Of a DNA stretch of 8,722 nt, positions 1 to 4,477 are shown piece by piece. The DNA lies in assembly GCA_913054055.1 (NCBI GenBank), contig CAJXIT010000138.1, positions 1 through 8,722 of the forward strand. Direction: 5' to 3'. Positions within the stretch are counted from its first letter, which is position 1. Every line of letters begins with the position of its first letter. Below the pieces are notes generated by a model, which was given only the letters and a program-made list of their open reading frames with translations, made no database searches and was not told the origin of the DNA. Both the position numbers and the translations under genes were made by a program. The stretch comes from an uncultured Thalassolituus sp. GTDB lineage: Bacteria; Pseudomonadota; Gammaproteobacteria; Pseudomonadales; Oceanobacteraceae.

Positions 1-144
1 TTTTTTTTTAACCCATTTAGAAGATTGAACCAAGGAATTGACACTGAAATAAACAACCGATGTCACCACCACCATCATCAACATAATGATGCCAAAACCA
101 ATCGATAGCTTTAGGCTTAAATTCATTTTGTTTAAAGCTTTCAT
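1..144 (-). CDS. N-terminus of a membrane sensor, probably a methyl-accepting chemotaxis protein (partial)
   Basis: The minus strand is open from ATG at 144 to the left edge (48 codons, no stop). An in-frame ATG at 126 gives a 42-residue alternative, MNLSLKLSIG onward. The sequence has a short basic N-terminus, then one strongly hydrophobic segment (IGFGIIMLMMVVVTSVVYF, about residues 15-33 from the upstream start), then a polar stretch NSLVQSSKWVKKK. A basic N-terminus, a first transmembrane helix and a following 'KWV' or 'RWV' at the start of the periplasmic helix are typical of chemoreceptors and of CHASE3-type sensor kinases. Neither start has a convincing Shine-Dalgarno sequence, so the start is undecided. 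The gene lies 299 bases downstream of the amidohydrolase on the same strand. The signalling domain is outside the window, so receptor and kinase cannot be told apart. Confidence 0.55.
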   Translation of the reverse strand, partial: MKALNKMNLSLKLSIGFGIIMLMMVVVTSVVYFSVNSLVQSSKWVKKK

Positions 145-273
145 ACAAATACCAAAAAAAGTTACATAACTGCTTTTAAGGTTAGCTGAATTCAATTGAA
201 GCGATACAAAAAAAATAGAAGAAACACGCCAAATCCTGGCGCTAACGGACTGAATATGAATGTATGAAGCATC

Positions 274-314
274 ATAACCCTAAACTAAAAGGGGTTATAA
301 TATTGGATTATAAC
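274..314. repeat. Two overlapping, mutually exclusive inverted repeats
   Basis: The first dyad pairs ATAACCC (274-280) with GGGTTAT (292-298) across an 11-base loop. The second pairs GTTATAAT (294-301) with ATTATAAC (307-314) across the 5-base loop ATTGG. Both sets of arms are perfect. They share the GTTAT at 294-298, so as RNA only one hairpin could form at a time. No T-tract directly follows either on the minus strand. Confidence 0.5.
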
Positions 315-358
315 GCCCAATCAATTCGCATAAAAATGACTCAGGGATGCTCACAACC

Positions 359-424
359 TCATCTTTGATATGACACAAGGAAGATCATAAAATTGCCCTC
401 AAATGATTTTTCAAGAGCCATCAT
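359..424 (-). other. Possible 21-residue small ORF with good RBS, perhaps the start of a frameshifted small gene
   Basis: ATG at 424-422 is preceded by AGAGG (434-430) with a 5-base spacer, a good Shine-Dalgarno arrangement. The frame reads MMALEKSFEGN and nine more residues before TGA at 361-359. It begins 19 bases after the amidohydrolase stop on the same strand, so it could be translated from the same transcript. A second minus-strand frame opens just before this stop and runs protein-like (KDEVVSIPESFLCELIGRYN, then PIL) to TAA at 297-295. Joining the two needs a one-base shift near 365. I recognise no family. It may be chance or a decayed gene. Confidence 0.2.
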
Positions 425-443
425 ACAATCCTCTAATAAAAAA

Positions 444-2261
444 TTAATAATCGAACAATTTAAACCAAATCAAATCCCAATAAACCATTACCAACTTTTT
501 AAACGAGACAGGTTCGTTCTCTCCTTTTTTTACCTGTAAAACTCGCCCTTCATGAACAGTCGCCACTACTTCAATATCTTTAATCGTTTCTGGTGAAACT
601 ATCAATGGATTCTGTTTTAGCACAGTAACATTAGCGGTCTTACCCGCTTTTAAAGAACCAACCTTTTCTTCTAACTGCATGGAATAGGCCGCATTAATCG
701 TCACGGCTCTTAATGCTTGCTCTGCAGATATGGCCTGCTCTAGTGCGATCACATTACCGTTAATTGAAATTCGATTCACTGCACACCACATTAGATATAA
801 CGGTTGCCCTGGGGCCATTGGCATATCAGAGTGCAAAGAATAATTTACATTATGTTTATTTAGGTCCCCCATTCTTACCATGGCATGGGATCGTTCAGCC
901 CCTACTCCAACCTCGCTGTACATTTCTGCCAACGCCACAGGGTAATATGGGTTCACGCTCACTATGGCACCCAGCTCGTTTAAGCGTTTCACTTGATCCT
1001 CACGGGAGTAACTAAAGTGAACAATCACCGTTCTATGATCATTACGAGGGTTGCGTTTTAAATTCTCTTCTAATGTATCTAATACCAAGTCTAAACCTGC
1101 ATCACCGTTTTGATGTACATGAATTTGATAACCCGCATCCCAATATTGTTTAAATGCGGCTCTAAATAAATCCGGTTCCATAATCCATTCACCATGGTGT
1201 CCATCCGTATACCCTTCTGACATTTGCATCAATTGGCTGAACACGGCACCGTCAGAAAATAACTTAATCTGTTTAGGTAAAAAACGGCTCATGCCTTCGC
1301 CCCAGGTTTGAATTTCTTGAGTTTTCTCAAACAATTCATCCATATGCTGCAATGCCATGGTTTTTCCATCAACAATATAATCCATATGAAATGGGTTATC
1401 GTTGGACGCAAACACGTGATTTTGCATGATCGATAAATTTTTATTAATTAGGCCACCAGGTTCAACTACAAGGGTAGTACCTGCACTGTGCCAGTAATTT
1501 TTTACCATCTCTAACGATTCAAGATAGGGTTTAGGTTTGACGATATGTTTAAACAAGCTGCCGGATAATGCTTGTAAACCAAGTTCCCAAAAGTGCCCTT
1601 CTTCAAGATTAGTTTGATTTCTTTGCTGCGGTGTTAAGCCATCAATAAATGTTTGGTCTATTTCAAACAACTCTAAAGCTTTTGTATTAACAATGAACTC
1701 ATGAACGGACCGCTGCCATATCGCCATGGGGGTCTCATTATTGATACCATCTAATATCTCGCGAGTGAGTGGGCCATGCCATAGCCTGTGATAGCCCCAG
1801 CTTAAAAACAGTGCATCTTTATTTTGATGTTCAGATGCTAGTTTTGTCAGTTGTGAACGATACTCTGATTGCGAACTGGCTTTAGGAAAAGTACGGTGAG
1901 GTAACACCCAATCTTCGAAGGACACCACATTACTGGATAAGGTTAACGCCGCAAGCCATGGATGATCGTGTTGATTGATGAAACCCTGTACAAAGATTTC
2001 ATGCTCAAATTGTGTATCCACATCAATTTTTAGGTCAGGGTATTCGCTCTTTAGTCTGGTCTTAAGTGCAGCTAATTCACCTACCCCCACTATTTCATCA
2101 TTCAATATAGCTAAGGCATTACCCGCCACCGGCTCTAATGTCACAATTTCTTTCGCGGTTAATATCTTGATGCTGGCAGGGTCCAATTGACTACTTTGGC
2201 CACACCCAGCCAAGCAGAATATCAGTGAGAGAAAGAAGACTCTTTTTGTATCGTGCAGCAT
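444..2261 (-). CDS. YtcJ-like amidohydrolase family lipoprotein
   Basis: This 605-residue protein is a metal-dependent amidohydrolase of the Amidohydro_3/YtcJ type, whose members hydrolyse amides or related C-N bonds; the substrate is unknown. It opens with a basic n-region, a hydrophobic stretch FFLSLIFCLAGC and a lipobox LAGC (17-20). Cys20 would be lipidated, and Gly21 at +2 favours the outer membrane. Likely metal ligands are His98 and His100 in GFINQHDH, His381 and His383 in QIHVHQNGDAG, His415 in VIVHFS, and Asp479 in HSDMPM. Lys333 lies in KLFSDGA. The C-terminal return to the small beta domain (GSLKAGKTANVTVL, 535-548) is intact. A tail after about residue 578 ends in an aromatic hydrophobic patch (VMVYWDLIWFKLF), which is unusual. 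The Shine-Dalgarno is weak (AAGAAA). The signal peptide supports this start. It is divergent from the ankyrin gene. Confidence 0.9.
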   Translation of the reverse strand: MLHDTKRVFFLSLIFCLAGCGQSSQLDPASIKILTAKEIVTLEPVAGNALAILNDEIVGVGELAALKTRLKSEYPDLKIDVDTQFEHEIFVQGFINQHDHPWLAALTLSSNVVSFEDWVLPHRTFPKASSQSEYRSQLTKLASEHQNKDALFLSWGYHRLWHGPLTREILDGINNETPMAIWQRSVHEFIVNTKALELFEIDQTFIDGLTPQQRNQTNLEEGHFWELGLQALSGSLFKHIVKPKPYLESLEMVKNYWHSAGTTLVVEPGGLINKNLSIMQNHVFASNDNPFHMDYIVDGKTMALQHMDELFEKTQEIQTWGEGMSRFLPKQIKLFSDGAVFSQLMQMSEGYTDGHHGEWIMEPDLFRAAFKQYWDAGYQIHVHQNGDAGLDLVLDTLEENLKRNPRNDHRTVIVHFSYSREDQVKRLNELGAIVSVNPYYPVALAEMYSEVGVGAERSHAMVRMGDLNKHNVNYSLHSDMPMAPGQPLYLMWCAVNRISINGNVIALEQAISAEQALRAVTINAAYSMQLEEKVGSLKAGKTANVTVLKQNPLIVSPETIKDIEVVATVHEGRVLQVKKGENEPVSFKKLVMVYWDLIWFKLFDY

Positions 2262-2293
2262 TATAAATTTCTTATTTTATTTATCGTTCAATC

Positions 2294-2322
2294 ATCATCT
2301 TTTATGCACCAGTAAGAGTCAA
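2294..2322 (-). promoter_or_regulatory. Candidate sigma-70 promoter of the amidohydrolase gene
   Basis: On the minus strand, TTGACT (2322-2317, 5 of 6 matches to the -35 consensus) is followed after 17 bases by GATGAT (2299-2294, 4 of 6 to the -10). Transcription would start near 2287, leaving a leader of about 26 bases before the ATG at 2261. The -10 box is weak. Confidence 0.35.
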
Positions 2323-2510
2323 TGTTAAAGACTGACGCTCTGTGTTAGCGCTAAATTTTGAACATTGTGTTGTGTGCTATAAACGTTACCTAGAAATTAG
2401 GATGGTCGGTACAACCTATGCATATGATTCTTTATTATTAGATAAATTATTGCCGTCTCCGTCAGTATTCGCCATTTTTATCATTAAGCAGACCTCGGGT
2501 AATTTAGATT

Positions 2511-2538
2511 TTGCAATCTGAAAAAACCCTTATATAAC
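2511..2538 (+). promoter_or_regulatory. Candidate sigma-70 promoter of the ankyrin gene
   Basis: TTGCAA (2511-2516, 4 of 6 to the -35 consensus) is followed after 16 bases by TATAAC (2533-2538, 5 of 6 to the -10). Transcription would start near 2545, about 57 bases before the ATG at 2602. The spacing and the -10 are good, but no data confirm it. Confidence 0.45.
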
Positions 2539-2601
2539 TTAGATATAGACGAACAAAAACGCTCAATTAAATAGGCTCTAATACTTACTAAGCGCCACAA
2601 C

Positions 2602-3189
2602 ATGGATGTTGTTATGACCTTGTTTGAACTCCACACTCACTTAAAACACGCAGGCTTTAATCGCTGGGGAATTTCCACTGCTCGCTTATACACAAAAAAC
2701 GAACAAGGTCAGACACCTTTAGATTTTCTAAGTGATGAGTGCTCAGAGCAAGGCTTACAAGCACTGGCTGTGACGAAATACGACTTTTCGAACAAAGCCG
2801 CGTTTGCCAGCCAATCCCCTGCTTTTAATGTGATAGAAAGCGAAGCACCTAATGCTGTGAATGTATTAAGAATTTTGTTCGATCATGGCCTAAGAATAAA
2901 TGCCACTGATCATCACGGTAATAACGCACTACACTTGGCCTGTGAACAGGGATTGAAAACCATTGCCATGCTATTAATTGAAAAAGGCATCGATTACACA
3001 AGTAAAAACGACTTAGGGCAAACAGCGTTTGATGTGATTCCAGAAGCCGCGGAAGGTTTTATGGTGCCAGCGCTTAATAGGGCCATCAAACATTATAAAA
3101 AAGCAGGATTAGCAGCAGGCATCAGTGCCATAAGTAACTTGTTTCATAACAATCCAGTTTTTCACAAACAAAAAAAGGCCAGCGAGTAG
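2602..3189 (+). CDS. Small ankyrin-repeat protein
   Basis: This 195-residue protein has no signal peptide or membrane segment and should be cytoplasmic. Ankyrin repeats normally bind other proteins; the partner is unknown. The clearest repeat is DHHGNNALHLACEQGLKTIA followed by MLLIEKGIDYTSKN (103-136). It is preceded by the second half of another repeat (VLRILFDHGLRINAT, 88-102) and followed by the start of a third (DLGQTAFDVI, 137-146). A degenerate copy, NEQGQTPLDFL, lies at 33-43. The intervening 44-85 fits the repeat poorly. The C-terminus has a small hydrophobic stretch and a basic tail (HKQKKASE). Two in-frame starts are possible, 2602 and 2614; neither has a strong ribosome binding site. 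The gene stands alone on its strand and converges on the BKACE gene, whose terminator overlaps its stop codon. Confidence 0.8.
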   Translation: MDVVMTLFELHTHLKHAGFNRWGISTARLYTKNEQGQTPLDFLSDECSEQGLQALAVTKYDFSNKAAFASQSPAFNVIESEAPNAVNVLRILFDHGLRINATDHHGNNALHLACEQGLKTIAMLLIEKGIDYTSKNDLGQTAFDVIPEAAEGFMVPALNRAIKHYKKAGLAAGISAISNLFHNNPVFHKQKKASE

Positions 3190-3195
3190 CTGGCC
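3170..3195 (-). terminator. Intrinsic terminator of the BKACE gene, inside the end of the ankyrin gene
   Basis: Read on the minus strand, GGCCAGC (3195-3189), loop TACTC and GCTGGCC (3183-3177) form a perfect 7-pair GC-rich stem, directly followed by T7 (3176-3170). It lies 33 bases after the BKACE stop codon. The complementary plus-strand bases encode the last residues of the ankyrin protein (KKASE) and its TAG stop. No T-tract follows on the plus strand, so it should terminate only minus-strand transcription. Confidence 0.85.
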
Positions 3196-3227
3196 AAATG
3201 AGAACGGAGACAAACCTTAATTAAATT

Positions 3228-4082
3228 TTATAAAAATAGTTTACGAGCTTCATCAGGGCTAGCCACTTCACGACCCGCATCACGAGCCACTTTAGCCATG
3301 GCTTCGATTAACTGACCATTACTTGTGGCCCGTTCACCACCTGGTAAATAAAACGTATCTTCTAAACCTGTTCTCAGATTACCACCCAGTTCAGCTACTT
3401 TTTTATGCACTGTCCAAACTTCTTCACGACCAATGACTGTGGCTTGCCAGTGACTACCCGGTTTTAAATATTTAAGAATAATCGGTAATAGGTCTGCATC
3501 CGCTGGCATACCTGAATTCACACCCATTACTAGGTTGTAGTCCAACTTGTCCCACATACCCACTTCTTGAAACATACCCACTGAACGGACGATCCCCAGA
3601 TCAAAACACTCAAATTCTGGACGGCAATTCTCTTCTTTACATACGTCTAGCAACTCTTGGATTTTATCTACCGTGTTTTGAAATAACATGGGAGGCCATG
3701 CCCAAGTGCCGTTTGAACGAGCTTTTAAATAGTTTAAAGAGCCTGCGTTACAAGCTGCAATTTCTGGTTTGCCACGACGAATGCATTCAATAGGGCCTTT
3801 TTGATCACGGCCGATGGTCCCTGTGGTGTAATTAATAATCACATCAGGGCAAGCAGCACGAATAGCTTCACTGATCTCAAATGCCACCTCTGGTTCCCAG
3901 CATGGTAAATGCCCCTTACCTTCTTGCTGCTGACGAAAGTGGATATGCATGCAGCTTGCACCCGCATCGTAGGCTTCTTTCGCTGAAGCAGCCATTTCTT
4001 TTGCAGTAACAGGTACAGGGTGTTGTTTTGGATTAGTAAGTACACCTGTTAAAGCACAGGTAATAACGGCTTTTTCACTCAT
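3228..4082 (-). CDS. Beta-keto acid cleavage enzyme (BKACE, former DUF849; '3-keto-5-aminohexanoate cleavage protein')
   Basis: The 284-residue length fits the family. BKACE enzymes are Zn-dependent TIM-barrel proteins that react a beta-keto acid with acetyl-CoA to give acetoacetate and a new CoA thioester, in the cytoplasm. Visible signatures are the first strand VITCALTG (6-13), the zinc motif HIHFR (His46, His48, Arg50), INYTTGT (83-89), and LRTGLEDTFYLPGG (236-249), whose Glu241 is the expected third zinc ligand. The stretch after the zinc motif is FRQQQEGKGHLP, not the VRD-type continuation of the dehydrocarnitine-cleaving members, so the substrate cannot be named; carnitine and lysine-fermentation substrates are not supported. 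AAGGGA about 10 bases before the ATG can serve as the ribosome binding site. A dyad at 4107-4128 lies just upstream, and an intrinsic terminator follows the stop. The acetoacetate produced suits the AacS gene nearby. Confidence 0.92.
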   Translation of the reverse strand: MSEKAVITCALTGVLTNPKQHPVPVTAKEMAASAKEAYDAGASCMHIHFRQQQEGKGHLPCWEPEVAFEISEAIRAACPDVIINYTTGTIGRDQKGPIECIRRGKPEIAACNAGSLNYLKARSNGTWAWPPMLFQNTVDKIQELLDVCKEENCRPEFECFDLGIVRSVGMFQEVGMWDKLDYNLVMGVNSGMPADADLLPIILKYLKPGSHWQATVIGREEVWTVHKKVAELGGNLRTGLEDTFYLPGGERATSNGQLIEAMAKVARDAGREVASPDEARKLFL

Positions 4083-4106
4083 GGAGTTTTCCCTTAATTA
4101 AAATGG

Positions 4107-4128
4107 TTACGCATAAATGGCTGCGTAA
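4107..4128. promoter_or_regulatory. Inverted repeat at the BKACE start, possible operator or leader hairpin
   Basis: TTACGCA (4107-4113) and TGCGTAA (4122-4128) are perfect 7-base arms separated by 8 bases; two further G/C pairs form if one base is bulged. The repeat lies 25 bases before the BKACE ATG. It could be a repressor site overlapping the promoter or a hairpin in the mRNA leader. Confidence 0.4.
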
Positions 4129-4204
4129 TCCTACCGAGTCATATATCTGAACATCGACATCAATTTATCTATTGGCAGCTTAAGACACACCATAACCCAC
4201 ATAC

Positions 4205-4237
4205 AAAAACCAAGCAAGCGCTTGGTTTAACTTTTTT
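4205..4237. terminator. Perfect 9-base dyad with flanking A and T tracts: bidirectional terminator or operator
   Basis: AAACCAAGC (4207-4215) and GCTTGGTTT (4220-4228) are perfect arms around a 4-base loop. T6 follows on the plus strand (4232-4237), and A5 at 4205-4209 gives a short T-run on the minus strand. It could end the acylase transcript about 250 bases after its stop codon. The centre is also the 10-base palindrome CAAGCGCTTG (4215-4224), a shape used by TetR-type operators, so a protein-binding site upstream of BKACE is an equal alternative. Confidence 0.4.
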
Positions 4238-4417
4238 GACGATTTTTTATCAATCACTCATAGAAAATAGCGCACGAATAGATAACGGTATAAAAATCAG
4301 AGTATCAGGACTGTAAAGTATGAATAAAAACAACGACGGCAAGTGGAAGTAAGCAAAGGAAGCCTCGAAACAAAGCCGCTCTATTACCCTCATTTATCGG
4401 TAATCGTAAAGCTTATT

Positions 4418-4456
4418 GCTCGCCCCTAGGATAGGAGATCTCCTTTGAGGACGAGC
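4418..4456. repeat. Imperfect hairpin around a 12-base palindrome
   Basis: GCTCG (4418-4422) pairs with CGAGC (4452-4456), and CC at 4424-4425 pairs with GG at 4449-4450. The centre is the perfect palindrome AGGAGATCTCCT (4433-4444). It lies 21 bases after the acylase stop codon on the minus strand. No T-tract follows, so it is more likely a 3' mRNA structure or a protein site than a classical terminator. Confidence 0.35.
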
Positions 4457-4477
4457 CTTATAATTGAGTTAAACCGT

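Larger units (their letters stand above)
145..443. other. Structured intergenic region between amidohydrolase and sensor gene
   Basis: There is no clear gene in these 299 bases. They contain two overlapping perfect dyads at 274-298 and 294-314, a short inverted repeat CGCCA/TGGCG at 227-241, an A8 tract at 208-215, and a 21-codon minus-strand reading frame with a good ribosome binding site at 359-424. The leader of the sensor gene must lie here, but I see no strong sigma-70 promoter on the minus strand. Confidence 0.5.
2262..2601. other. Divergent intergenic region, amidohydrolase / ankyrin gene
   Basis: These 340 bases hold no gene. They should contain both divergent promoters: a candidate for the amidohydrolase at 2294-2322 and a better one for the ankyrin gene at 2511-2538. 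The perfect 10-base palindrome TTAGCGCTAA (2345-2354) lies just upstream of the amidohydrolase promoter. A weak hairpin, AGATT/AATCT (2506-2519), overlaps the ankyrin -35 element. Nothing else stands out. Confidence 0.5.
4083..4477. other. Intergenic region upstream of BKACE, rich in dyads
   Basis: These 395 bases hold no credible gene; the longest ATG frame I checked is 10 codons, at 4320. They contain a dyad next to the BKACE start (4107-4128), a 9-base perfect dyad with a T-tract (4207-4237), a minor dyad ATTACC/GGTAAT (4383-4404), and a long imperfect hairpin around a 12-base palindrome (4418-4456). Genes on both sides read on the minus strand, so the region is both the acylase 3' end and the BKACE leader. 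A clear BKACE promoter was not found. Confidence 0.5.

Noticed and set aside
216..231. Minus-strand sigma-54-like box TGGCGTG-N4-TTCT
   Set aside because: The required GC of the -12 element (TTGC) is missing.
208..241. Weak hairpin CGCCA/TGGCG with a minus-strand T8 tract, as terminator of the amidohydrolase transcript
   Set aside because: The stem has only five pairs and the T8 tract begins about 12 bases away, too far for a classical intrinsic terminator.
764..1015. Plus-strand open frames inside the amidohydrolase gene (764-1015 and 1975-2190)
   Set aside because: They lie opposite a complete, motif-rich gene, have no recognisable domain and are best explained as antisense shadows.
3839..4045. 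A 68-codon minus-strand frame within BKACE
   Set aside because: It overlaps the conserved N-terminal half of BKACE in another frame and has no domain.
4320..4352. Ten-codon plus-strand ORF starting at 4320
   Set aside because: Too short, with no clear ribosome binding site or neighbouring signal.
4418..4460. Guanidine-II (mini-ykkC) riboswitch, because of a GGACGAG segment
   Set aside because: The motif needs two hairpins with ACGR loops; only one such segment is present, and it pairs as part of a different stem.
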